DNA of 64,000 nucleotides from CAWCUK01 sp963798775 (GTDB lineage Bacteria > Bacteroidota > Ignavibacteria > Ignavibacteriales > Ignavibacteriaceae), in contig CAWCUK010000001.1 in the NCBI GenBank assembly GCA_963798775.1, positions 434,001-498,000 of the forward strand. The letters are read 5' to 3'. The position numbers and the translations under genes are program-made. This document shows positions 54,106 to 63,800 of this stretch, in pieces; position 1 is the first letter of the stretch; every line of letters starts with the position of its first letter. The notes beneath the pieces are model-generated. The model saw only the letters and a list, made by a program, of their open reading frames with translations, was not told where the DNA came from and made no database searches.

Positions 54106-55764
54106 ATGTTAAAACCAAAACTTTTTACTACTTTAAAAGAATATAACCGCGAGAAATTTTTCACGGATGTTACGGCCGGTATAATCGTCGGAATTGTTGC
54201 CCTTCCTTTAGCTATTGCTTTTGCAATTGCTTCAGGGGTTTCGCCTGAGAAAGGAATTATTACTTCAGTTATCGGAGGATTTTTTATTTCTGCTTTAGGT
54301 GGCAGTCGAGTTCAAATCGGCGGCCCGACCGGAGCTTTTGTTGTTATTGTTTATTCTATCGTTCAGCAGTATGGTATAAACGGACTTGCAATTGCTACAT
54401 TTATGGCGGGAATAATTTTAATAATAATGGGGCTCGCTAAATTCGGTTCTGTTATTAAATTTATTCCTCACCCGGTTACTGTCGGCTTTACAAGTGGAAT
54501 AGCCTTAATAATTTTCTCATCTCAAATAAAAGATTTTTTTGGACTGCGGATGGTAAAGGTTCCCACCGATTTTATTCCTAAATGGAATGCTTTTGCACAT
54601 CATTTTGATACTATTAATTTTTATTCGTTGGGAATAGGATTAGCCTCATTGGCTATATTAATTTATTGGCCGAAAATTTCAAAGAAAATCCCCGGTTCTT
54701 TAATAGCTTTATTGGCGGCTACTATCGCCGTTCAAATTTTTAATTGGCCTGTTGAAACTATCGGCAGCCGCTTCGGAGAAATTTCTTCTTCAATCCCTTC
54801 ACCCGTATTATTCAAATTAGATTTAGAAACCGTTAAAAATCTTATTCAGCCGGCAACAACAATAGCAATATTAGCCGCAATAGAAGCACTTCTTTCCGCG
54901 GTTGTAGCAGACGGCATGATCGGTGGAAAGCATAGATCGAATATGGAATTAATTGCTCTAGGCACAGCTAATATTTTCTCCCCTATTTTCGGGGGAATTC
55001 CCGCAACCGGCGCAATTGCTAGAACGGCAACAAATATAAAAAATGGCGGCAGAACACCGGTTGCGGGGATTGTTCATGCATTAGTTTTATTATTAATTAT
55101 GCTTTTCTTCGGCAGATGGGCAAAACTTATTCCACTTTCTTCACTAGCGGCTATTTTAATTATTGTAGCTTATAACATGAGTGAATGGCGATCATTTTCG
55201 CGATTGTTAAAAAGTCCGCGTAGTGATGTAGCCGTTTTGCTTACTACATTCGGTTTAACCGTAATTATTGATTTGACCATTGCTATTGAGGTAGGAATGG
55301 TACTGGCAGTTTTCTTATTTATGCGAAGAATGGCAATGGTTACAAATGTAGGTGTAATTACACGCGAACTTATTGATGAAGAAGAAAAAATAGATTCTCA
55401 AGCTATTGAAAGTAAGGATGTTCCCAAGGGAGTTGAAGTTTACGAAATAAACGGGCCTTTCTTTTTTGGTGCCGCTGAAAAATTTAATGAGGCAAGTTTA
55501 CAGATAAAAGATCAGCCTAAAATTAGAATTATAAGAATGCGAAATGTTCCGGCAATAGATTCAACGGGTTTACATGTTTTGGAAGAAGTAATTCTAACTT
55601 CACGCAAAGTAGGGACAGAAGTAATATTTTCAGGAATTCATGCTCAGCCACTTTCGGCATTTGAGAATTCCGGTTTAATTAAAATAATCGGTCACGAAAA
55701 TATTTTAGGTAATATTGATGACGCTTTAAATCGTTCAAAAATAATTTTAAATAAAACTATTTAA
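54106..55764 (+). CDS. SulP/SLC26 family anion transporter with STAS domain
   Basis: The 552-residue protein has about 12-14 membrane segments with the SulP signature GIVALPLAIAFAIASGVSPEKG and QIGGPTGAFVVIV near residues 28-85. A cytoplasmic STAS domain forms the C terminus (RIIRMRNVPAIDSTGLHVLEE). Family members move sulfate, bicarbonate or dicarboxylates; the substrate is not clear from sequence. It is a single gene with a long upstream gap. Confidence 0.93.
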   Translation: MLKPKLFTTLKEYNREKFFTDVTAGIIVGIVALPLAIAFAIASGVSPEKGIITSVIGGFFISALGGSRVQIGGPTGAFVVIVYSIVQQYGINGLAIATFMAGIILIIMGLAKFGSVIKFIPHPVTVGFTSGIALIIFSSQIKDFFGLRMVKVPTDFIPKWNAFAHHFDTINFYSLGIGLASLAILIYWPKISKKIPGSLIALLAATIAVQIFNWPVETIGSRFGEISSSIPSPVLFKLDLETVKNLIQPATTIAILAAIEALLSAVVADGMIGGKHRSNMELIALGTANIFSPIFGGIPATGAIARTATNIKNGGRTPVAGIVHALVLLLIMLFFGRWAKLIPLSSLAAILIIVAYNMSEWRSFSRLLKSPRSDVAVLLTTFGLTVIIDLTIAIEVGMVLAVFLFMRRMAMVTNVGVITRELIDEEEKIDSQAIESKDVPKGVEVYEINGPFFFGAAEKFNEASLQIKDQPKIRIIRMRNVPAIDSTGLHVLEEVILTSRKVGTEVIFSGIHAQPLSAFENSGLIKIIGHENILGNIDDALNRSKIILNKTI

Positions 55765-55852
55765 TTTTTTATCCTATAATAATGTGACACTGCAAACTCT
55801 GCTGAGCGAATAATTTTTTATATTTCTTTTTTATTAAGAAATAAAAGAAGTT

Positions 55853-56779
55853 ATGTCGCACGACTCAAAAAAATCTATTTACGCCGCTTTAACAGGTAAT
55901 CTGCTAATCGCCATTTCTAAATTTGTAGGTGCCGCAATCACCGGCAGCTCAGCTATGCTTTCTGAAGGAATACATTCCGTAATTGATACGGGAAATCAAT
56001 TCCTGATGCTGCTGGGATTAAAAAAATCAAAACGCCCCGCTGATGAACTCCATCCTTTCGGACATGGAAAGGAAGTATATTTTTGGAGTTTCATTGTCGC
56101 TATTTTAATATTTGCGGTTGGCGCCGGAGTTTCGGTTTATGAAGGAATTCATCATCTATTAAATCCGACTACAATTGTTAATCCACTAGTTAATTACATA
56201 ATTATAGGATTAGCCATAATTTTTGAAGGAACTTCTTGGACGATAGCTTTAAAAAGTTTTACCAAAGAAAAAGGGAAACATGATTATTTAGAAGCGGTGC
56301 ATAGAGGAAAAGATCCGACAAATTTTGTAGTTCTTTTTGAAGATTCAGCTGCCTTATTGGGTTTATTAGTTGCGGCGCTCGGAATTTTTCTTTCCGAAAC
56401 TTTGCATACAGAAATGTATGACGGTATTGCTTCAATAATTATTGGAATTATTTTAGGTGTTACCGCAACATGGTTGGCTTATGAAACGAAGGGCTTATTA
56501 ATTGGTGAGGCCGCTAATTCTGAAGTAGTAAATGGAATAAAAAAAGTAATGGAAAGTTTTGATGAGATTCAACATGTTAATGAAGTATTAACAATGCATA
56601 TGGGACCGGAATTTATTCTTCTTAATTTAAGTGTAGATTTTGAAGATAGTGTGGTTGCCGCGGATATTGAAAATACTATCAGCGAAATAGATAAAAAAAT
56701 TAAATCGGAGTTCCCCAAAATTAAGAGAATTTTTATAGAGAGCGAGGCAAGAAAAAAGCAGCAGATTAATCCTGAATAA
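55853..56779 (+). CDS. Cation diffusion facilitator, ZnT9-like
   Basis: The 308-residue protein has about six membrane helices and a cytoplasmic ferredoxin-like C-terminal part. SEGIHSVIDTGNQ, LHPFGHGKEVYFWSF and FVVLFEDSAALLG are the helix II, loop and helix V motifs of the SLC30A9-like branch of the family, in which one Asp of the usual HxxxD/DxxxD site is altered. Divalent metal efflux is likely but this branch is not well defined. Confidence 0.9.
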   Translation: MSHDSKKSIYAALTGNLLIAISKFVGAAITGSSAMLSEGIHSVIDTGNQFLMLLGLKKSKRPADELHPFGHGKEVYFWSFIVAILIFAVGAGVSVYEGIHHLLNPTTIVNPLVNYIIIGLAIIFEGTSWTIALKSFTKEKGKHDYLEAVHRGKDPTNFVVLFEDSAALLGLLVAALGIFLSETLHTEMYDGIASIIIGIILGVTATWLAYETKGLLIGEAANSEVVNGIKKVMESFDEIQHVNEVLTMHMGPEFILLNLSVDFEDSVVAADIENTISEIDKKIKSEFPKIKRIFIESEARKKQQINPE

Positions 56780-57087
56780 TGAATTATGCCTCTGCTAAAT
56801 CAAAAAGCTATAAATCTTGCCGGTCAAGAAAATTTTCAAGTACAATAGATTTTACTTATCCTTGGTTATTAAAATGACTGTCCGCCCGAACTGGCTTTAG
56901 AGTATACAGATTTCAGCGATGGAAGCAGCATGCCTTTTAGCTGCTAATAAATGAAATTGTTTTTAATGTTTCTTCACTTGCAGAACAATAAAACCTAATA
57001 TTAAATTTCTTTAATTTTATTATAGTGGAACAAAGCTATTTGTTTAAGGTGTAAGGTTTTACAATCAAAAATATTACGGAGGGAAAG
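56780..57087. other. Gene-free stretch before the SIMPL gene
   Basis: No ORF of note. A small inverted repeat AGCAGC/GCTGCT lies at 56924-56945. The right end should contain the promoter of the SIMPL gene; a GGAGGG site precedes its ATG. Confidence 0.4.
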
Positions 57088-57762
57088 ATGCGGAATATAC
57101 TTAAAATAGCAGCGGTATTAAGCTTGTTTATTACTTTGACGGCAGCAGCACAAAATTCAACAAATTTTATAGAAGTTTCTGCTAATGCAACCATTCGAGT
57201 TCCGGCAGATCAAATTATATTTGGAATTAATTTAACATCTGAAGATAAAGATCCCAATACTGTTTTTGATGTTCATAAAAAACTTGAAAAGAATTTGATG
57301 GAAATTTTTAATCAATTTAATATTCCGGATTCTAATATTACTTTTTCCCTCCTCACAATTCATAATATTAGAAGAAATGAAAAAGAAGGAACTGTTTTTC
57401 AATCGAACCAAAATGTTATGGTAAAATTAATTGATATTAAACAATACGAAAAATTTCAAATAGCTTTATTGAAAAATGAAATTTATAATTTTAACGCTTC
57501 ATTCGCAATAAACGATCCCCAAAAAGGTGAAGCTGAAGCCTTAAAAGCATCGACAAGAAAAGGAAGAGAAGAAGCAGAGTTAATAGCTAAATCAATGGGA
57601 AGAGAAGTAGGCGAAGCAATCGAAATATCCTCCGGAAATTCCGGTCCTTCTCCGCGAGGCATGTACTTTACAGCCAAAGCAATGGATAGCGAATCGCTTG
57701 TAGATATTCCGCAGTTTGTTAACATTAGTGCCAGTTTAAGAATTAAATTTTCTTTAAAATAA
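57088..57762 (+). CDS. SIMPL/DUF541-domain exported protein
   Basis: The 224-residue protein has a signal peptide ending LTAAAQN, then a SIMPL domain: FIEVSANATIRVPADQIIFGI, GREEAELIAKSMGREVGE and a final SASLRIKFSL strand. The family is periplasmic or surface-associated and linked to oxidative stress or signalling in a few cases. A strong GGAGGG site precedes the ATG. Confidence 0.88.
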   Translation: MRNILKIAAVLSLFITLTAAAQNSTNFIEVSANATIRVPADQIIFGINLTSEDKDPNTVFDVHKKLEKNLMEIFNQFNIPDSNITFSLLTIHNIRRNEKEGTVFQSNQNVMVKLIDIKQYEKFQIALLKNEIYNFNASFAINDPQKGEAEALKASTRKGREEAELIAKSMGREVGEAIEISSGNSGPSPRGMYFTAKAMDSESLVDIPQFVNISASLRIKFSLK

Positions 57763-57774
57763 TTTTATGAATTT

Positions 57775-57808
57775 AGCACCGGTAATTATCGGCCGGTGCT
57801 TTATTTTG
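57775..57808 (+). terminator. Terminator between converging genes
   Basis: AGCACCGG (57775-57782) pairs with CCGGTGCT (57793-57800), followed by TTATTTT on the plus strand. It overlaps the end of the converging gene by a few bases. Confidence 0.85.
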
Positions 57809-58517
57809 ATTTTCCTTCTTCAAAAATTTTTTCGGGTATTCCGATATTAACTTTATAGTTGGTATAAGTTATATAAACTTTTCCGGTGGTTGTTTTCTTT
57901 TTATCTTTTTCATCATCCTTTTTTTCATCTTGTGTATCCTCATTAAAATCACCCGCCATACCTTTCGGCAGATTCATCTTTTCAACATTAAAAGTAAAAA
58001 TCATTTGGCTTGGAAGCGGAAAGCCTTTGGGGGAATTATTGTATTTTAGATCTAAAGCAAATGTACCGTTTATTTTAGTTGTCGACTGAGATTTTCTAAT
58101 TACATTATTCTTCTGATCTACCCAAAGAGTTGTTAATATAATATCACTGTTATCACCTAAAGGAATGACTTTAATTATGGATGTTTTATGGCCGTCAAGC
58201 ATTTCATCTTTTTCATAAATAGCCGTATAATCTTTTTTTAAAAATGAAAGCGGTGAAAAATTAAGTCCTTCCTTGGGAAGTAAAGCAAATCCATTTGACT
58301 CAAGATGAATTTGATCTGGCTGTTTGAAATAAATAGTCGCTTTGGAATCCGGCACCTTTAAGAAATTAACATCCACTTTAATACTTACATTTACTTTATA
58401 ATCTTCAACTTTATTAAATTCTTCTTTTACTCTATTTAAAATTTCATCCGGATCTTTACTCTGCGCAAATGAAACAAAGTTTACAAAAAGGAATAGGCCT
58501 AAAAAATAATTTTTCAT
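57801..58517 (-). CDS. LolA-like periplasmic lipoprotein-sorting-type protein
   Basis: The 238-residue protein starts with a signal peptide ending FVSFAQ. Its body has ATIYFKQPDQIHLESNGFAL and repeated strands of the LolA/LolB-like fold, with a charged EKKDDEKDKKK insert near 205-215. It may bind a lipid or lipoprotein. It lies 20 bases downstream of an ABC-2 permease gene and may act with that exporter. Confidence 0.72.
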   Translation of the reverse strand: MKNYFLGLFLFVNFVSFAQSKDPDEILNRVKEEFNKVEDYKVNVSIKVDVNFLKVPDSKATIYFKQPDQIHLESNGFALLPKEGLNFSPLSFLKKDYTAIYEKDEMLDGHKTSIIKVIPLGDNSDIILTTLWVDQKNNVIRKSQSTTKINGTFALDLKYNNSPKGFPLPSQMIFTFNVEKMNLPKGMAGDFNEDTQDEKKDDEKDKKKTTTGKVYITYTNYKVNIGIPEKIFEEGKSK

Positions 58518-58537
58518 TTTGATCTCCGGAATTAGAT

Positions 58538-59377
58538 TTATGTAAGAATATCTTTTCTTTTAAATATTATAAAAGCGGCACCAAAGAATACCACAACATG
58601 CCCAATTAAAATAAAACCAGATTTTAAAATTTCCTGATAATCAATTACATCATCAAAAAACGAACGCCATGAGCCCATGTAGGTTGTAAATAAAAATGGC
58701 CTAATGTCTTGGAAAAAATCGATTCTGATTGCGGAAATGATAATGAAAACAATAATTATTGCCATTGTTGTCATTATTGGTCCAATTGCGTTTTCAACAA
58801 GAGATGAAAAAAGAAATGCGAGCGCCGCCACTACCGACATACTTAAAGCGGCAAAACCATACGCACATAAAAAGCGCCATAAGATATCATTCTTTGCGAA
58901 GAAAATAATTTGAGAGCTTTTAACCACTATCAATTCACCGGTTCCGAATAATATAATACCTAGCCCTAAACTTATTACCGCCAGCCAAATAATTAAAAGA
59001 TTGGTATAAATAAATCCGGCTAAAAATTTTGAAGAGACTATTTTAAATCTAGAAACCGGACGAGTAACCAAAAGCCTGTAAGTACCGGCCGTAGCTTCGC
59101 CTGCTAAAAGATCTCCGGCAACTAAAGTAATAAGGAAAGGTATATGCACCCATAAGCTTCCTAAAATTATATAAGAAATTAAAAATCCGTTTAACAAATT
59201 TCCTACAAATACAAAATTCTGCTGAAGGTTGCGAGTCATAAAATTTAATGATCTTTCTCCTTCAACAAGCATTGCTATTTGAATTATAGAAACCAGCAAA
59301 GCGATGGCAATAAATCCAATATATGTTCGCCATTTTTTAAAAATTTTATATAATTCTATTTTGGTTATTGTATACAT
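58538..59377 (-). CDS. ABC-2 type transporter permease
   Basis: The 279-residue protein has six predicted membrane helices and the ABC2_membrane_2 style GDLLAGEATAGTYRLLVTRPVSR motif near residues 88-110. Its ATG overlaps the stop of the ATPase gene as TAATG at 59375-59379, so the two proteins are probably made together in equal amounts. Substrate unknown. Confidence 0.9.
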   Translation of the reverse strand: MYTITKIELYKIFKKWRTYIGFIAIALLVSIIQIAMLVEGERSLNFMTRNLQQNFVFVGNLLNGFLISYIILGSLWVHIPFLITLVAGDLLAGEATAGTYRLLVTRPVSRFKIVSSKFLAGFIYTNLLIIWLAVISLGLGIILFGTGELIVVKSSQIIFFAKNDILWRFLCAYGFAALSMSVVAALAFLFSSLVENAIGPIMTTMAIIIVFIIISAIRIDFFQDIRPFLFTTYMGSWRSFFDDVIDYQEILKSGFILIGHVVVFFGAAFIIFKRKDILT

Positions 59378-60306
59378 TAAGCAACCTTTTCGGTAATATT
59401 TAGGAAGTATTCTTCAAGTGAACGAGTAGGAATAACAGAGCTGACCATAACATTATTTTCAACTAAATATTTATTTAAATGAGCAATCTCTTCTTCTTTT
59501 AGTATGAAGATAAATTTGCTGTTAATGTTAGTTTCCAGTTTGGATCCCCATTGAGATTCGGAAATTAATTTTAATGATTTTTCTGAATCATTTACCGTTA
59601 CAGTTACTCTTAACTCATTGGCATTTAAAAGATCTTCTACCTTTCCTTCAACTTTGGCAGAGCCTTTATTTATAATAACCATTCTGTTTGCTACTAATTC
59701 AACTTCGTAAAGAATGTGCGATGAAAGAAAAATAGTTTTTCCTTCATCTTTACTTAAATGGAGAATTAAATCTCTTATTTCTTTCATACCTTGCGGATCA
59801 AGCCCGGTAGTTGGTTCATCTAGAACTATTAAATCGGGATTATGAAGAAGTGCCTGCGCAAGACCCAGCCGCTGCTTCATTCCATGCGAAAAAGTTTTTA
59901 CTTTACTTTTGTATCTTTTTTCCAAGCCAACTAATTCCAGTAATTCCATAATTCTATTTTTGGAAACATCGGTTTTAGAAAGTTGTCCGAGAATTTCCAA
60001 ATTCTTATATGCGGATAAATATCCGTAAAAATCTGGTTTCTCTACAATAGCTCCTATTCTTCTTAGAATGTCAATACGTTGTTCTTTTATAGATTGATTG
60101 AAAATTTTTATTTCGCCTTCGCTCGGAGAAATTAAGGAAAGCAGCATTCTAATTGTGGTACTTTTTCCGGCACCGTTCGGACCCAAAAAACCAAAAACAT
60201 CTCCTTTATAAACATTAAGATTTAAATTATCTACAGCTTTAACATCTTTAAATTGTTTTGAAAGGTTTTTAATTTCAATAATCTTATCAGAATTGATCTT
60301 ATTCAT
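59377..60306 (-). CDS. ABC transporter ATP-binding protein
   Basis: The 309-residue protein has Walker A FGFLGPNGAGKSTTIRMLL, the ABC signature FSHGMKQRLGLAQAL, Walker B LIVLDEPTTGLDPQG and the H-loop LSSHILYEVEL. I start it at the ATG at 60306; the frame extends to a GTG four codons earlier without support. It pairs with the permease as an exporter of the ABC-2 type, with the LolA-like protein third in the unit. Confidence 0.93.
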   Translation of the reverse strand: MNKINSDKIIEIKNLSKQFKDVKAVDNLNLNVYKGDVFGFLGPNGAGKSTTIRMLLSLISPSEGEIKIFNQSIKEQRIDILRRIGAIVEKPDFYGYLSAYKNLEILGQLSKTDVSKNRIMELLELVGLEKRYKSKVKTFSHGMKQRLGLAQALLHNPDLIVLDEPTTGLDPQGMKEIRDLILHLSKDEGKTIFLSSHILYEVELVANRMVIINKGSAKVEGKVEDLLNANELRVTVTVNDSEKSLKLISESQWGSKLETNINSKFIFILKEEEIAHLNKYLVENNVMVSSVIPTRSLEEYFLNITEKVA

Positions 60307-60803
60307 AAAAGGTACCACAGGTTTTGAAAAACTTAAACAAAAAATATTATTATTTATACAATAAAGAAATATATTTATATAAGTGGATAATAAAAGTTAT
60401 AAATGATTATTAATCCTTTTGTGAATTAAGTTAGTCTAATTTTTTAAAAAATTTTATCCGCCATACATACGAAAATTTAATATTGGTGTAACTATTTATT
60501 TTTCAAACATTTAGTACTTGTTCCCAAAATTTAAGAGCTAATTGTAATTTTTTTAAAGGCATTTTAAAAATTAATAATGTATCTTTCACAAGTTCGTTGG
60601 AGTAGAAAATTTTTAAAAGAAGATACAGAAGGGGTTATTTTCTTTTATTTATTTTCACCCAAAAATCAAGGAGTGAGCGCAATTCAAAGCTTAAAACATT
60701 AATGATGATAGTTTGATGTACGAAAGCTCTTCTCTTCTACAACAAAAAATAGAAACGATTATAAATAATTCATTGTATAAACAATAAGATACGGGAGTGT
60801 TAT
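60307..60803. promoter_or_regulatory. Divergent region between the ABC exporter and nrdJ
   Basis: About 500 AT-rich bases. No cobalamin riboswitch motif is visible upstream of nrdJ, in contrast to btuB. A 41-codon frame at 60577-60702 has no clear ribosome-binding site and is not called. Promoters for both directions must lie here, but none is clear. Confidence 0.45.
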
Positions 60804-63800
60804 ATGCAAATAAAGAGATTGTTCACAGAAGCTATTAGCGACCCTTTATCTTCCTTTGAATTTGTTAAAAGAACTTCGGAAATAAAAAACCCGGATGGTT
60901 CTATAGTATTTAGAATGGAAGATGTAGTTGTACCTTCAGGCTGGTCTCAAGTAGCAACTGATATTATCGCGCAAAAATATTTTAGAAAAGCCGGCGTGCC
61001 TAAACTTACTAAAAAAGTAAAAGAAAAAGGCGTTCCGGTCTGGCTTCAAGCATCTAAAGCTGATAGCGATAGATTAGAACAACTCCCGGAAAAAGAGAGA
61101 TATTCCTCGGAAACAGATTCAAGACAAGTTTTTCATCGTTTAGCCGGAAATTGGACTTACTGGGGCTGGCAAGCGAAATATTTTGATTCAGAGGAAGATG
61201 CGAAAAATTTTTATGATGAATTAGTCTATATGTTAGCCAATCAAATGGCTGCGCCGAATAGCCCGCAATGGTTTAATACTGGTTTAAATTGGGCTTACGG
61301 AATTGCCGGACCTTCACAAGGACATTTCTATGTTGATCATAAAACCGGTGAATTAACAGCTTCAGGCGATGCTTATACTCATCCTCAGCCGCATGCTTGT
61401 TTTATACAATCCGTTAAAGATGATTTGGTAAACGAAGGCGGAATAATGGATCTGTGGGTAAGAGAAGCTCGTTTATTTAAATACGGTTCAGGTACCGGCT
61501 CAAATTTTTCGGCTATTCGCGGTTCAAATGAACCTTTGAGCGGCGGCGGAAAATCATCCGGCCTTATGTCATTTTTAAGAATTGGCGACAGATCAGCAGG
61601 CGCTATAAAATCCGGCGGAACAACACGCAGAGCCGCAAAAATGGTAACTTTAGATTTAGATCATCCGGATATTGAAGAATATATAAATTGGAAAGTTGTT
61701 GAAGAACAAAAAGTCGCCTCTCTTGTTGCCGGATCAAAATTATGCAATTTCCATCTGAACAATATTATGAAAGCCTGCTATGATGAACATCCTGAAAATG
61801 ACAGGTTTAGTAAATTATTAAATAAGAAATTAAAACATGCTGTTATTGAAGCAAGAAAAGCTCAAATTCCTAATAATTATGTTGAAAGAGCTATTCAACT
61901 TGCAAAACTTGGTTTTAAATCAATAGAATTTCCTGTTTATGATACTGATTGGAATTCTGAAGCTTATGCAACTGTTTCCGGTCAAAATTCTAATAATAGT
62001 ATTCGTGTAACTAATGATTATATGAATGCGGTTTTAAATGACGGTGATTGGAATCTTTATTGGAGAATTGAAAAACGTAAAGCAAAGCAAGAAGCAAGGG
62101 AACCGGAAGCCTGTAACACTTTGAAAGCCAGAGATCTTTGGGATCAAATAGCTTATTCTGCTTGGTCTTCAGCCGATCCGGGAATTCAATATCATTCTAC
62201 AATAAACGAATGGCATACTTGCCCTAAAGACGGTGAAATTAGAGCTTCAAATCCTTGCAGCGAATATATGTTTTTAGATGATACCGCATGCAATCTTGCG
62301 TCTTTAAATCTTGTTAAATTTTATGATGCCAATAATCATTCTTTTAATATTGAAACTTATAGGCATGCCGCGCAATTATGGACAATAGTTCTTGAAATAA
62401 GTGTACTAATGGCACAGTTTCCAAGTAAAGAAATTGCTCAGTTAAGCTATAATTTTAGAACATTAGGTCTAGGATATGCAAATCTCGGTTCTTTGCTTAT
62501 GCTTCAGGGAATACCGTATGACAGTAATGAGGCATTTGCAATTTGCGGCGCTTTAACAGCTATAATGCACATGTCAGCTTATGCAACCTCTGCAATGCTT
62601 TCTAAGGAAGTTGGGCCATTTCCGAATTATGAAAAGAATAAAGTAAATATGCTTCGTGTAATCAAAAATCATAGAAGAGCCGCTTATAACGTGCCTCATG
62701 AAGAATATGAAGGTTTATCAACTTATCCCGTTGGAATTGATCCTAAACATTGTCCTTCCGATTTATTAAAAGCCGCCAGAGAAGATGCGGATAAAGCTTT
62801 AGAATTAGGAGAAAAATACGGCTACAGAAATGCACAAGTAACCGTGATTGCTCCTACCGGCACTATCGGTCTAGTTATGGATTGCGATACTACGGGAGTT
62901 GAACCCGATTACGCTTTGGTTAAATTTAAAAAATTAGCAGGCGGCGGATATTTCAAAATTATAAACCAATCAATTCCGCCCGCACTTGTAAGATTAGGTT
63001 ATAATAAAGATCAAATTTCTGAAATTGTTAAATATGCAAAAGGTTCAGGCTCTTTAGACGGATGTCCTTATATTAATTATGAATCCTTAAAAGCAAAGGG
63101 TTTTTCTGATGAAACTTTAAACAAATTGAATAAAATTCTTCCTTCTGTATTTGAGCTAGGCTTTGCGTTTAATAAATTTACTCTCGGTTCTGATTTTTTA
63201 ACTAAAAAACTAGGTTTTACTTCCGAAGAAATTAATTCTTATGAATTTAATTTACTTTCGGCGCTTGGTTTTTCTAAACAAGAAATAGCATCCGCTAATG
63301 ATTATGTTTGCGGTACGATGACTATTGAAGGCGCTCCTTTCCTTAAACATGAACATTATCCCATTTTTGATTGCGCTAATAAATGCGGCAAAAAAGGAAG
63401 CAGATTTATTAGATCAATTGCACATATAAGAATGATGGCTGCTGCTCAGCCTTTTATTTCCGGTGCGATTTCAAAAACAATAAATTTACCGAACCATGCC
63501 TCAGTAGAAGATATTAAAGATGCATATATGCAGTCATGGAAACTTGGAATTAAAGCGAACGCATTATATAGAGACGGTTCAAAACTTTCTCAGCCGTTAA
63601 ATACAATGAGTGAGGAAGAATTGGAAGCAATTATTGAAGAAAAAGAAAATAATGATATAGTAAAAATCGCAGAAAAAATTATTCATCGGTACATTGCTAA
63701 AAGAAGAAGATTACCGGATAGAAGAACAGGCTATACACAAAAAGCGAAAATTAATGGGCAGTCTGTTTATATCAGAACCGGCGAATATGAAAACGGACAA

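Noticed and set aside
60577..60702. A 41-codon ORF upstream of nrdJ (starts MYLSQVRWSRKF)
   Set aside because: No clear ribosome-binding site and no recognisable features; short frames of this size are expected by chance in 500 bases.
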